From the NCBI RefSeq assembly GCF_013184495.1, contig NZ_JAAOIY010000002.1, positions 62,001 through 126,000 on the forward strand: a stretch of DNA of 64,000 bases, written 5' to 3'. How positions within the stretch are numbered: the stretch's first letter is position 1; each line of letters opens with the position of its first letter. This document shows, in pieces, positions 37,286-45,965 of the stretch. The translations under genes were made by a program, and so were the position numbers. Below the pieces are notes generated by a model that saw nothing but the letters and a program-made list of their open reading frames with translations, did no database searches and was not told where the DNA came from. Source of the stretch: Sporosarcina jiandibaonis (GTDB lineage Bacteria > Bacillota > Bacilli > Bacillales_A > Planococcaceae).

Positions 37286-37976
37286 GTTGAAACAGGTTTC
37301 GAAAAAGTACGGAAGGCGAAAAGCGCTTCATGAAATCGATTTGATTATCCCGCAGGGGAAGATTATCGGGTTGGTCGGGGAAAACGGCAGTGGCAAAACG
37401 ACGATGCTTAAATTGACGGCTGGTTTATTGACACCGGATAGTGGAAAAGCGTTATATGGGGGCGCGTCCATTACGCGAAAAATTGCTTCTGAAATCGCTT
37501 ATATGCCGGATACGGATCTTTTCTATCCATATTTTACAGTCGAGCAGCTTTTCGAATTTTATGATTCGCAGTTTGAGGATTTTGATTTGATAAAAGCAGA
37601 GGAAATTGCTCAGTTTTTGAGAGTGGGCCTTGATTCGAAAATGAAGGATTTATCAAAAGGGAATCGCGGTCGGGTTAAAATCGCAGTCACGCTTGGTCGA
37701 GAAGCGAGCTATTATTTGTTGGATGAACCCTTCTCCGGACTGGATCCAATGGTGCGTGATGATATTGCGAAAATTCTTATCCGTTTTACCGATACACAGC
37801 GACAAACGATTTTTATGTCGACGCATGAATTAAAAGAAGTGGAACCTTTGCTCGATGAAATCGTAGTACTTAGAGAAGGGCAAATGATCGCGCACGAGGC
37901 GGTCGATGAAATTCGTGACAAACACGGAAAAGATGCCACCAGTTGGATGGTGTCTTTGTTTAGAAAGGGGTCATAA
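37278..37976 (+). CDS. ABC transporter ATP-binding protein (exporter type, YtrB-like)
   Basis: 232 residues. Walker A GENGSGKTT, a degenerate signature LSKGNRGRV in place of LSGGQ, Walker B YYLLDEPFSGLDP and H-loop STHEL. The altered signature is common in YtrB-like ATPases linked to YtrA regulators. The ATG at 37278 follows GGGGTG; a GTG three codons earlier overlaps it. Probably energises the three paralogous membrane proteins upstream. Confidence 0.88.
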   Translation: MIELKQVSKKYGRRKALHEIDLIIPQGKIIGLVGENGSGKTTMLKLTAGLLTPDSGKALYGGASITRKIASEIAYMPDTDLFYPYFTVEQLFEFYDSQFEDFDLIKAEEIAQFLRVGLDSKMKDLSKGNRGRVKIAVTLGREASYYLLDEPFSGLDPMVRDDIAKILIRFTDTQRQTIFMSTHELKEVEPLLDEIVVLREGQMIAHEAVDEIRDKHGKDATSWMVSLFRKGS

Positions 37977-37977
37977 T

Positions 37978-38901
37978 GTGGGAGTAAAACCGGTAGTAGA
38001 ATTGAAGAATCTATCGAAAACGATCGGGAAGAAAAAAATCATCGATAATTTGAATTTGTCGTTGTATCCGGGGCAGATTACAGGATTTCTCGGACCGAAT
38101 GGGGCTGGAAAAACAACGACGATTCGGATGATGGTTGGATTAATGAGACCATCAGAAGGTGATGTATTAATCGAAGGGAAATCATTAAAAGATGATTTTG
38201 AAGGCAGCATTTCAAAGGTCGGCGTTATTGTCGAGAATCCTGAGATGTATAAGTTCATGTCGGGTTATAAAAACTTGCTTCACTTCGCGAGAATGCATGA
38301 CGGGGTGACGAAAGCGCGAATCGACGAGGTCATAGCGCAAGTTGGCATGCAAAATCGAATTCATGAGAAAGTGTCGACGTATTCGCTCGGAATGCGGCAG
38401 CGTCTTGGACTCGCGCAAGCTCTTTTACACCGACCGAAATTTTTGATCCTCGATGAACCGACTAACGGGCTAGATCCGGCAGGGATTCGCGAGTTCCGGA
38501 TGTATTTGAGAAGCATTGCCGAAAATGAAGGAGTTTCGGTATTTGTATCGAGTCATATGTTGTCTGAAATCGAATTGATGTGCGACCGGATTGCGATTAT
38601 CCAAAATGGGAAGCTAATCGATGTCGAGGAGACGGCAGATACTGAGAAATCACATTATTATATTGAAGCTTTACCTGCATCTGCGGTCGAAAACATCTTA
38701 GTAGCAGAAGGATTCGAGGTTGAATTATTTAATGATGGGTTTATTATTGAAGCGGAAAAAGAACAAATTCCTGGGCTCATTAAAAAGCTTGCGACGGAAG
38801 GGATTCTGTTGTTCGCGGTTAATCCGCATCGTAAAACACTTGAAGATCAATTCTTAGAAATCACAGGAGGTGGCCAAATTGCTGAAGCTCATACAAAATG
38901 A
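37978..38901 (+). CDS. ABC transporter ATP-binding protein (BcrA/CcmA-like exporter ATPase)
   Basis: 308 residues from the GTG at 37978, which has AAAGGGG 8 nt upstream; in-frame starts inside the previous gene are not credible. Walker A GPNGAGKTT, signature YSLGMRQRLGLAQALL, Walker B FLILDEPTNGLDP, H-loop SSHML, then a ~90-residue C-terminal extension typical of BcrA/bacitracin-type ATPases. It overlaps the next permease by about 23 bp and forms an ATPase-permease pair with it. Confidence 0.9.
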   Translation: MGVKPVVELKNLSKTIGKKKIIDNLNLSLYPGQITGFLGPNGAGKTTTIRMMVGLMRPSEGDVLIEGKSLKDDFEGSISKVGVIVENPEMYKFMSGYKNLLHFARMHDGVTKARIDEVIAQVGMQNRIHEKVSTYSLGMRQRLGLAQALLHRPKFLILDEPTNGLDPAGIREFRMYLRSIAENEGVSVFVSSHMLSEIELMCDRIAIIQNGKLIDVEETADTEKSHYYIEALPASAVENILVAEGFEVELFNDGFIIEAEKEQIPGLIKKLATEGILLFAVNPHRKTLEDQFLEITGGGQIAEAHTK

Positions 38902-39808
38902 ATGGATGAAATTAATGTCTAAAAAGGCGACTTGGATTATGGCCATACTCCTTGTTGTTGCAATCGTCGGTTTTACAGGACTCTCAAAACTGTCTGAACG
39001 ATTTACTGACACAACATGGCTTGAGGACATGGAAGCGGATGTTGTTCAAATGGAAGAGCAGCTTGCATCACCAGATTTAACTGATGATGAAAGAGCTGAT
39101 TTAGAGGCACAGAAGCAGGGTTTAGAAGAGACAATCGCTACGAATGAAGAATGGAATCAACCTGGAAGCCGTGAAAGCATCATTGTGAATGCATTTGGCA
39201 TAATGTTGCTCGTTACCTTATTCACGATTATTGCTTCAGCTGGTATCGTGGCGTCAGAATTTTCACAAGGGACGATTAAGATGCTGTTATCAAGACCGGT
39301 AAAACGGTGGAAGATACTAACCTCTAAATACGTAACGATTTTATTGTTCGGGTTGGCATTAACCGTGCTCACGTATGTATTTACCATTATCAGCGCATTT
39401 ATCTTTTTCCCGGCAGCGGAAGGAAATTCAATTATCTGGAGCGGCTCTGATTTGGCGGTTACAGCGGTGTGGGCCAAGTCAGCGTACATGATGTTCTTAT
39501 CACTGATGAATGTATTCATGATTTCAACGTTTGCGTTCATGGTTGGATCAGTTTTCCGCTCTACATCATTGGCGGTTGGTTTATCGATTTTCTTTTTTTT
39601 CACAGGCTCGATGATTGTTCTTTTCCTGGAGAAGTTTGAGATTGCTAAATATATCTTCTTTGCGCATGATTTAACGCAATACGAGATCGGCTTTAAAATG
39701 TTGGAAAGCAATACGATGGCGCTTTCGGTAGCGGTTCTTAGCGTTTACGCTGTTTTGTTCATGGTAGTTAGTTATTTAACCTTTATTAAACGTGATGTTA
39801 CTGCTTAA
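38879..39808 (+). CDS. ABC-2-type transporter permease
   Basis: 309 residues. N-terminal LLKLIQNEWMKLMSKKATWIM helix start, then a large extracytoplasmic, coiled-coil-like, acidic loop (about residues 45-100), then five helices including ASEFSQGTIKMLLSRPVKRWK, the usual ABC-2 cytoplasmic motif. The TTG at 38879 follows AGGAGG at 8 nt; a GTG three codons earlier is too close. Partner of the preceding ATPase. Last gene of the locus, before a bidirectional terminator. Confidence 0.88.
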   Translation: MLKLIQNEWMKLMSKKATWIMAILLVVAIVGFTGLSKLSERFTDTTWLEDMEADVVQMEEQLASPDLTDDERADLEAQKQGLEETIATNEEWNQPGSRESIIVNAFGIMLLVTLFTIIASAGIVASEFSQGTIKMLLSRPVKRWKILTSKYVTILLFGLALTVLTYVFTIISAFIFFPAAEGNSIIWSGSDLAVTAVWAKSAYMMFLSLMNVFMISTFAFMVGSVFRSTSLAVGLSIFFFFTGSMIVLFLEKFEIAKYIFFAHDLTQYEIGFKMLESNTMALSVAVLSVYAVLFMVVSYLTFIKRDVTA

Positions 39809-39813
39809 AAAGC

Positions 39814-39852
39814 AAAAAGCCCTTCTGCAAATGAACTGCAGAGGGCTTTTTA
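39814..39852. terminator. Bidirectional intrinsic terminator
   Basis: AAAAAGCCCTTCTGCA / TGCAGAGGGCTTTTT hairpin, loop AATGAAC, between the ABC export locus (+) and a 30-codon gene on the minus strand. Confidence 0.92.
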
Positions 39853-39865
39853 TATTTGGAGCTAA

Positions 39866-39958
39866 TTAGTTATCACTGCTGAATGTACGTACCAGGCCTG
39901 CGATTGTACCGATGCTGACGAATGCGAATAGTGTAAACATAATGTATAAGAACCACAT
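39866..39958 (-). CDS. Candidate 30-residue membrane peptide
   Basis: A 30-codon frame encodes one hydrophobic helix (MWFLYIMFTLFAFVSIGTIA, then GLVRTFSSDN). GGAGTGA sits 8 nt before its ATG, and it ends just before a bidirectional terminator in the right place to serve it. Together these make it a plausible small single-pass membrane protein rather than a chance frame. No function can be assigned. Confidence 0.6.
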   Translation of the reverse strand: MWFLYIMFTLFAFVSIGTIAGLVRTFSSDN

Positions 39959-40069
39959 GAAGCATTTCACTCCTTTTTCGATAAACCTATTTCATCTAGT
40001 ATATCATTACTTGCCGCGGCGGGCAATCGGGGGATGTGACGGAAATGTTGCTGGGTGGATAGTCCTGAT

Positions 40070-40252
40070 TCGAGAATATATGTGTGTAATATGCGGATAT
40101 CTGGTTTTATGTGAGGTATATCCGAAGTTATGTGACGGATAAATGTGCTGAATAGGCGGATATCACGACTTGGAAGTTTCAGATATAAAGTTTTATGCAA
40201 GGTTTATGCGCGTTTATGTGAAGGATATATGCATAAAAACTGCTGATATATT
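40070..40252. repeat. 21-bp-period array, CGGATATC family (about 9 units)
   Basis: The core ATAT, usually within GGATATC or GAATAT, falls at 40076, 40097, 40118, 40139 (ATAA), 40160, 40183, a degenerate unit near 40204, 40225 and 40246. Apart from one 23-bp step the period is 21 bp. It lies in the 422-bp gene-free stretch upstream of the NERD gene. The rest of that stretch is AT-rich with one short palindrome. Confidence 0.85.
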
Positions 40253-40271
40253 AATTTTCAAGCCAGTTTCC

Positions 40272-40294
40272 CTATGAAAAATTGATTTTCATAG
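40272..40294. repeat. Perfect 9-bp inverted repeat upstream of the NERD gene
   Basis: CTATGAAAA / TTTTCATAG with a 5-nt loop, 86 bp before the NERD start. No T-tract follows, so an operator is as likely as an RNA hairpin. Confidence 0.5.
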
Positions 40295-40380
40295 AGAAAA
40301 ACCATTCAAGATTAAATTTTCAGACAATGTGTATCAAAAGAATATTACTCGTGGTACGCTCTGAATGGGGGTGGTATTGA

Positions 40381-41370
40381 TTGATTATAAAAAAGAATGA
40401 AGTTCCATTAAAATTGAGAGGACTTGAAGCGTTAAATTCGCGGTTATCTCATTCATATAAAAAACAAAGCGGGATTGCTGAAGAGCTTCGAATAGTTCGA
40501 GCTGGAGTAAACGGTGAAAGGATTTTGACTAATATTTTTTTGAAGTATTCGTTTCTCGATCGTCATTACATATTCCATGATTTAAATTTGCAGTCAACAG
40601 GGCTTTTTCAATTGGATACACTATTTTTATCGCACCAAGGAGCTGTCATTTTTGAAATGAAAAATATTGCGGGTGACATTAAATTTCTGCATGAAAGCAG
40701 GCAGTTGATGCGTAAATTGGAAAATGGACAAGTTGATGTTTTTGAATGTCCTTCTGTACAACTCGAGAGAAATAAGTTTTTATTGGAGGATTGGTTTCAT
40801 TCGAATGATTTAAAAGGATTCCCAATACACGGTGTAGCGGTCTTTCCTAGTCCCAGGCAACGTTTTGAGAACATTCCAGAAAACTTAACGCTTCTTTTTC
40901 CACTCGAAATTCCGGTTTATATAAGGAAGTTAATGAAATCTCCACCCATCATAGACACTCAAGCACTTGATTTAATAGCAAATAAACTTGTTGCGTCCCA
41001 CCGTGAATTTAATCCTTTCCCTATTTGTAAAAAATATAAAATTGATAGTGAAGAAATTATGACCGGGGTTCGATGTGATCAATGTGGGTTACATGAAATG
41101 ATTTCAACAACGAGGGGATGGATTTGTAAATCCTGCAAACATTTTAGTAGGGATGCGCATAAACAGGCGGTACTTGATTACTTTATGTTATTTGGAAACT
41201 CGTTGACGAATAAGAAATGCAGGGAGTTTCTTCATCTTTCATCGATAGATAAAACAACTCGCTTGATGAAGCAAATGAATTTGCCGTTCCATGGGGAAAA
41301 GAAAGGTAGGAAATACACTTTATCGTTAAAAGAATTGGAGAAACAACTTCTTTATTTGAAAAAGGAGTAG
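40381..41370 (+). CDS. NERD-domain protein with zinc ribbon
   Basis: 329 residues, TTG start after GGGGGTGG. Residues ~36-150 form a nuclease-related NERD domain (GVNGERILTNIF, then LQLDTLFLSHQGAVIFEMKN, with the Asp and Glu-x-Lys of the restriction-endonuclease-like core). A CxxC...CxxC zinc ribbon (CDQCG, CKSCK) follows at ~235-260, then a lysine-rich helical tail. Domain fusions of this kind suggest DNA or RNA processing, but activity is unproven. It is flanked on both sides by 21-bp-period CGGATATC arrays. Confidence 0.85.
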   Translation: MIIKKNEVPLKLRGLEALNSRLSHSYKKQSGIAEELRIVRAGVNGERILTNIFLKYSFLDRHYIFHDLNLQSTGLFQLDTLFLSHQGAVIFEMKNIAGDIKFLHESRQLMRKLENGQVDVFECPSVQLERNKFLLEDWFHSNDLKGFPIHGVAVFPSPRQRFENIPENLTLLFPLEIPVYIRKLMKSPPIIDTQALDLIANKLVASHREFNPFPICKKYKIDSEEIMTGVRCDQCGLHEMISTTRGWICKSCKHFSRDAHKQAVLDYFMLFGNSLTNKKCREFLHLSSIDKTTRLMKQMNLPFHGEKKGRKYTLSLKELEKQLLYLKKE

Positions 41371-41387
41371 GTCTTAGGGCGTGATTT

Positions 41388-41508
41388 GAGAATATAAGGT
41401 TGAAAGGTTCGAATATAAGTTTGAAATGTGCGGATATCACGTATGTTTCATCGAATATCGAGCTCAAAACGTCGGATATCCTCTCCCAAACTACGGATAT
41501 CCACCATC
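41388..41508. repeat. 21-bp-period array, CGGATATC family (6 units)
   Basis: ATAT cores occur at 41392, 41413, 41434, 41455, 41476 and 41497: five consecutive exact 21-bp steps. Most units read CGAATAT or CGGATATC, and the other 13 or so bases vary. It starts about 20 bp after the NERD stop and is the same family as the array upstream of that gene. Confidence 0.92.
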
Positions 41509-41586
41509 CACACTAAAAATAAAAGAATCTAACAATACAAAACAATCGAACATCCGTTATAATTAAGTCTAGGGGGGAACAAAACT

Positions 41587-42975
41587 ATGATTAAACAATC
41601 AATCATCGAAAATGTAATCGAGGCCGCATTATCAACGGGCGGCGACTTTGCAGAGGTGTTTGTCGAGGATCGATATGCAAACACATTGGCACTCCAGGAT
41701 AATAAAATTGAAAAAAGTATATCGGGACGCGATTTCGGTATCGGGATTCGAATTTTTTCTGGACTTCAAAACGTGTATACGTACACGACCGATTTTTCGG
41801 AAGAAGGATTAGTGAAAGCTGCTAAAAAGGCGGCGCTCGCGATAAAAGACGGGGGAAATGGCACGATTCATCCGCTACAAAAAGAAATCATCCAGCCGAT
41901 CCACACAATCTCGCAACTACCGCAAACTGTGAAACATGCACAGAGGGCAGCAGTTATGAAAAAAGCGAATGATATTGCTAGAAATTATGATGAGCGCATT
42001 CGTCAAGTCGGCCTGCGCTATATTGATGAAGAACAAAACGTCCTCATCGCAAACTCCGAGGGGAAATTCGTGGAAGATACTCGGGTTCATAGCCGATTGG
42101 CGATTCAAGCCACCGCATCTGACGGTGTAGAATTGCAGACTGGTTTTTACGGACCGGGGGCGCATGCAGGTTTTGAATTTATTGAAAACCTGGACCTTGA
42201 TCATTATGCAGGAGAGGCGGCTCGCATTGCGGTGACGATGCTAGAAGCCGATGAATGTCCGAGCGGAAAATTCCCGGTCATTATTGATAATGAATTCGGC
42301 GGGGTCATTTTCCATGAAGCTTGCGGTCATGGACTAGAAGCGACATCCGTTGCGAAAAACAACTCAGTCTTCGCAAATCGAATCGGTGAAAAAGTGGCGC
42401 CGGATATCGTGACGTATATCGATGACGGAACGCTGCCGAATGAATGGGGTTCGCTCAATATCGATGATGAAGGGGAAAAGACGCGAAAAAATATCCTGAT
42501 TGAAGATGGAATTTTGAAAGGCTATTTGATTGATAAATTTAATGCGCGCCGAATGAATGCGGAAGCGACGGGTTCTTCGCGCCGCGAATCATACAGATTT
42601 AATCTGACATCGCGGATGACGAACACTTATATTGCACCGGGGAAATCAAAACCTGAAGATATCATCGCCTCTACGGAAAATGGAATCTACGCGAAATATA
42701 TGGGCGGCGGCTCGGTGAATCCAGCAACGGGCGACTATAACTTTGCCGTTTCAGAAGCCTATCTCGTGAAAAACGGAAAAATCGACAGACCTGTCCGCGG
42801 CGCGACATTGATCGGGAATGGTGCAAAAACATTGCAACTCGTCGATATGGTCGGGAACAATCTTGCGCACGGTGCGGGAATGTGCGGGTCGATAAGCGGA
42901 AGTTTACCTGTAAACGTCGGTCAGCCGATGATTCGAGTCAGTGAAATAACTGTCGGCGGGACAAAGGGGGAATAA
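41587..42975 (+). CDS. tldD: TldD family metallopeptidase
   Basis: 462 residues, the catalytic half of the TldD/TldE protease. The zinc motif HEACGH at residues 243-248 (HExxxH) is intact, and the fold blocks GGGSVNPATGDYNFAVSEAYLVKNG and GNNLAHGAGMCGS are conserved. With TldE it degrades unfolded or leader peptides; in other bacteria it matures microcins and antitoxins. A GGGGGG site lies upstream. tldE starts 3 bp after its stop. Confidence 0.93.
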   Translation: MIKQSIIENVIEAALSTGGDFAEVFVEDRYANTLALQDNKIEKSISGRDFGIGIRIFSGLQNVYTYTTDFSEEGLVKAAKKAALAIKDGGNGTIHPLQKEIIQPIHTISQLPQTVKHAQRAAVMKKANDIARNYDERIRQVGLRYIDEEQNVLIANSEGKFVEDTRVHSRLAIQATASDGVELQTGFYGPGAHAGFEFIENLDLDHYAGEAARIAVTMLEADECPSGKFPVIIDNEFGGVIFHEACGHGLEATSVAKNNSVFANRIGEKVAPDIVTYIDDGTLPNEWGSLNIDDEGEKTRKNILIEDGILKGYLIDKFNARRMNAEATGSSRRESYRFNLTSRMTNTYIAPGKSKPEDIIASTENGIYAKYMGGGSVNPATGDYNFAVSEAYLVKNGKIDRPVRGATLIGNGAKTLQLVDMVGNNLAHGAGMCGSISGSLPVNVGQPMIRVSEITVGGTKGE

Positions 42976-42978
42976 CGA

Positions 42979-44325
42979 ATGATGACTATCCATGAATTTC
43001 AAGAGAAGTTGTTGTCCGAAGCGGTGAACGCTAATTTTAAAGAAGCTGAAATTTTTTATAAAAAAACCGAATCATTCCAATGCATGATTTTTGAAGGGGA
43101 AATCGACACTTACGAAACATCTGAAGAAGGCGGGCTCGGCTTTAGGGGTCTTTATAACGGTAAAATGGGTTATGCGTACACGGAAAAAATCGAGGAAGCA
43201 TCGATTCCATTCTTAATCGAAAGCGCGATTGCCAATGCCGATGTCCTTGACGAGGATGATGGCAGCGATATTTTTGAAGGTAACGACAGTTATAACGGCC
43301 ATGGGTTTTACAGTGAAGAACTAGCGAATGTCCCGACTTCAGAAAAAATTGAGCTGATTAAGTCCATCGAAAAGAAAGTCCTTGCTTATGATCCGCGCAT
43401 CGTCACGGTTAATTATTGCGTGTTGCAAGAATTTAATGAAGACCGCATCATGGCGAACAACAAAGGTCTTTCATTGAATGAAAGGAAAAACGGCATCCTC
43501 ATTTTTGTTTCGGCTGTTGTTAAAGAAGGCGATGAAATGAAAACAGGTATGGTCTTTGAAATGACGCGAGACTATAAATCGCTTGATGCCGATAGAATAG
43601 CAGAAGAAGTCGCGGAAGAGGCTTTATCTAATTTAGGTGAAAAATCAATACCGACAAAGAAATACCCTGTAATTATGAGACATGATGCCGCTGCATCTCT
43701 CCTTGCTACGTTTACAGCAATATTTTCAGCGGAAAATACGCAAAAGGACCAATCCTTATTAAAAGGAAAAGTCGGAACTGAAATTGCTTCTTCAGTGTTC
43801 ACATTGATCGATGATCCATTTCATCCGGAATCAATTATGGGATCGAACTTTGACGGGGAAGGCGTTGCTACTAAAAAACAAACTATTGTTTCGAACGGTA
43901 AGCTTCAAACACTTCTTCATAATCGAAAAACAGCTAAAAAAGACGGCGTAGAAACGACGGGGCATGCCCATAAAAAATCCTATAAAGGAACACTTTCTGT
44001 CGCGCCAATCAATCTGTACATTGCACCGGGCGCTAAAAGTAAACAGGAACTCGTTGAATCAGTCGAAGAAGGCGTTCTTATCACGGATTTAGCCGGACTC
44101 CATTCGGGTGCCAGCACAATTTCTGGGGATTTCTCGGTTGCAGCTACAGGCTTCTATATTAAGGACGGCAAAGTAGCATCGCCCGTTAAACAAATGACGA
44201 TTGCCGGAAACTACTATGATTATATGAAAAATATTGTAGAAACCGCTTCGGACTTAGAATTTGCGCCAGGCGGCTATGGATCTCCGTCATTGCTTGTCAA
44301 AGAGCTTTCTGTCACTGTTGATTAA
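42979..44325 (+). CDS. TldE/PmbA family protein
   Basis: 448 residues, homologous to TldD but lacking the HExxxH site, as expected for the non-catalytic partner. Motifs include DIFEGNDSYNGHGFYSEE and the C-terminal SGDFSVAATGFYIKDGKV / FAPGGYGSPSLLVKELSVT. It forms the heterodimeric protease with the preceding gene, in the same operon. ATG 42979 is used; ATG 42982 is possible. Closed by a strong terminator. Confidence 0.92.
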   Translation: MMTIHEFQEKLLSEAVNANFKEAEIFYKKTESFQCMIFEGEIDTYETSEEGGLGFRGLYNGKMGYAYTEKIEEASIPFLIESAIANADVLDEDDGSDIFEGNDSYNGHGFYSEELANVPTSEKIELIKSIEKKVLAYDPRIVTVNYCVLQEFNEDRIMANNKGLSLNERKNGILIFVSAVVKEGDEMKTGMVFEMTRDYKSLDADRIAEEVAEEALSNLGEKSIPTKKYPVIMRHDAAASLLATFTAIFSAENTQKDQSLLKGKVGTEIASSVFTLIDDPFHPESIMGSNFDGEGVATKKQTIVSNGKLQTLLHNRKTAKKDGVETTGHAHKKSYKGTLSVAPINLYIAPGAKSKQELVESVEEGVLITDLAGLHSGASTISGDFSVAATGFYIKDGKVASPVKQMTIAGNYYDYMKNIVETASDLEFAPGGYGSPSLLVKELSVTVD

Positions 44326-44328
44326 ATA

Positions 44329-44365
44329 AAAAACAGCACCCTTCGATAAGAGGGTGCTGTTTTTG
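44329..44365 (+). terminator. Intrinsic terminator after tldDE
   Basis: AAAAAACAGCACCCT / AGGGTGCTGTTTTT hairpin with loop TCGATAAG. Confidence 0.93.
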
Positions 44366-44380
44366 GAATAGGGGTGTGAC

Positions 44381-44926
44381 ATGTTCAAAGATTATGAAAC
44401 GAAGCATATCTTCATGGCAATTGCCATTTGTATCGCAGTTATATCTCCCGTAATTATTTTAGTGTTGCCGACATTTGTTGCAAATACTTTATATCACACA
44501 CCGGATAACTGGTATATATTTGTAGCCGGAAAAACTTACGGCGTTTATAGCATAGGTTTTCTCTTTCTAACATTATCGCCTTTGGCACTGTTTTTATTGG
44601 CAGAAAGGAAGTTTCCAGTCCTGGTCAGCATTGCTTTCCTATTGTTAAGCGGTCTTACATTTTACGTTGCATCATTAAACTACACATCATTATCAACCGA
44701 TTCGATTTCCTACCGGGAGATGTTCACGACAGAAAAGCATACCTATTCCTGGAATGAAATCGACCGGGTCATTTTCAACCGGGTGCATTCAGACGAAGGG
44801 TTTTCCGAGTATGAATTTCACTTTAACGATGGCAATGAATTGATACTTGTTGAAAACGGTATTGTCAGTAGACTGAGAAATAGCATCGTAAATCGATTGA
44901 ATGCTGAAGATATCACGATTGAATAA
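44381..44926 (+). CDS. Membrane protein with C-terminal PH-like domain, unknown
   Basis: 181 residues: four hydrophobic helices in the first ~105 residues, then a soluble domain (ISYREMFTTEKHTYSWNEI, EYEFHFNDGNELIL) that reads like the small beta-domain of bPH-type membrane proteins. Family not recognised with certainty. It has its own ribosome site (AGGGGTG) and terminator, so is probably monocistronic. Confidence 0.68.
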   Translation: MFKDYETKHIFMAIAICIAVISPVIILVLPTFVANTLYHTPDNWYIFVAGKTYGVYSIGFLFLTLSPLALFLLAERKFPVLVSIAFLLLSGLTFYVASLNYTSLSTDSISYREMFTTEKHTYSWNEIDRVIFNRVHSDEGFSEYEFHFNDGNELILVENGIVSRLRNSIVNRLNAEDITIE

Positions 44927-44930
44927 ATTA

Positions 44931-44961
44931 AAAAGGACAGCCTAAATTAGGCTGTCCTTTT
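44931..44961. terminator. Bidirectional intrinsic terminator
   Basis: AAAAGGACAGCCT / AGGCTGTCCTTTT hairpin, loop AAATT, between the converging membrane-protein gene and mscL. Confidence 0.93.
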
Positions 44962-44972
44962 ACGCTAAAAAC

Positions 44973-45362
44973 TTATTTATTATTTTGCTCTTTCAACAAG
45001 TCGCGAATTTCCATTAGAAGCGCTTCTTGCGCATCGATTTCTTCGACTTCTTCCACGACATCCTCTTTTTTCTTGAATTTCGACAGGAAGCGGATCACCA
45101 AGAAAATAACGCCTGCGACAATAAAGAAATCAATAATAGATTGCAGGAATATTCCATATGTAAAATCGGCGTCGCCTACTTTTTTATGCATCCCTGAAAA
45201 ATCGATGCCACCCGATATCATGCCGATAAAAGGGGTAATAATATTTTCAACTAAAGAGGAAACAATCTTCCCGAATGCCGCCCCAATCACAACCGCAACA
45301 GCAAGGTCAAACACATTTCCTTTAAACGCGAACTCTTTAAATTCATTCCACATAAAACTCAT
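44973..45362 (-). CDS. mscL: Large-conductance mechanosensitive channel MscL
   Basis: 129 residues with the MscL signature: NEFKEFAFKGNVFDLAVAVVIGAAF (TM1 split) and FLQSIIDFFIVAGVIFLVIR (TM2), and a charged C-terminal helix bundle. It forms a homopentamer that opens under membrane tension during hypo-osmotic shock and releases solutes. Monocistronic, minus strand. Confidence 0.97.
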   Translation of the reverse strand: MSFMWNEFKEFAFKGNVFDLAVAVVIGAAFGKIVSSLVENIITPFIGMISGGIDFSGMHKKVGDADFTYGIFLQSIIDFFIVAGVIFLVIRFLSKFKKKEDVVEEVEEIDAQEALLMEIRDLLKEQNNK

Positions 45363-45429
45363 CCTTTTAAAATAAAATCTCGCAATCTCTTATTATGAGT
45401 AAAAATAAACCAATAATCAACTGGTAAAA

Positions 45430-45948
45430 TTATTCTTCGCTAATCGTGAATTCATTTGTTTCAAGATCTATCTGTGTCAAAAATCGGCCGTCGACTTCAA
45501 AGTCCCAAACTTTCATGCGTGCCGTGAGTTCGTTCCCCTCAACTGATAAAATTTCAAACTCGACTAAGTTGCCATACGGTTGATTTTCAAGAAACGCCAG
45601 GATTGCTGAACTCACTTTTAAACTATAGTCATCGTTGAACAAAGTAATTTCTTTCAACGTTCCTTGTTGAGGATACGATTCTGCAATAGGTCCTTCGTTT
45701 TCATAGCTGATTATATCTCCGGCTTTTAAGTCATCGATTGTCGTCTTCGCGCCTGTGTTCGATTGGATTTTCGTTTTATCGGTGAGCTTCCACATCGTGG
45801 CATCTGCAAGCACTGATTGTTTATCAACCATCAATACTACCGTTGTTTCTTGAATAATTTTATCGCCTGTCATAGTAGAAGGCGTTTTGCCGCAACCGAA
45901 TAACATGACGATAACAATAAATAATAGAACGCCTTTACACAGTTTCAT
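45430..45948 (-). CDS. Putative lipoprotein, DUF3221-like
   Basis: 172 residues with a signal peptide ending in lipobox LFGC (Cys about residue 19). The mature part has a KAGDIISYENEGPIAESYPQQG segment of the sort found in DUF3221 proteins (GDKV...ESYPxQ), followed by a second beta-rich module. Likely a small surface lipoprotein of unknown role. 17 bp downstream of the alkyltransferase-like gene, on the same strand, so possibly cotranscribed. Confidence 0.75.
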   Translation of the reverse strand: MKLCKGVLLFIVIVMLFGCGKTPSTMTGDKIIQETTVVLMVDKQSVLADATMWKLTDKTKIQSNTGAKTTIDDLKAGDIISYENEGPIAESYPQQGTLKEITLFNDDYSLKVSSAILAFLENQPYGNLVEFEILSVEGNELTARMKVWDFEVDGRFLTQIDLETNEFTISEE

Positions 45949-45965
45949 CGAATCCCCCCCGTAGA

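Noticed and set aside
41183..41467. Minus-strand frame with 7-residue repetition
   Set aside because: Translation of the CGGATATC array running antisense into the NERD gene; no ribosome site.
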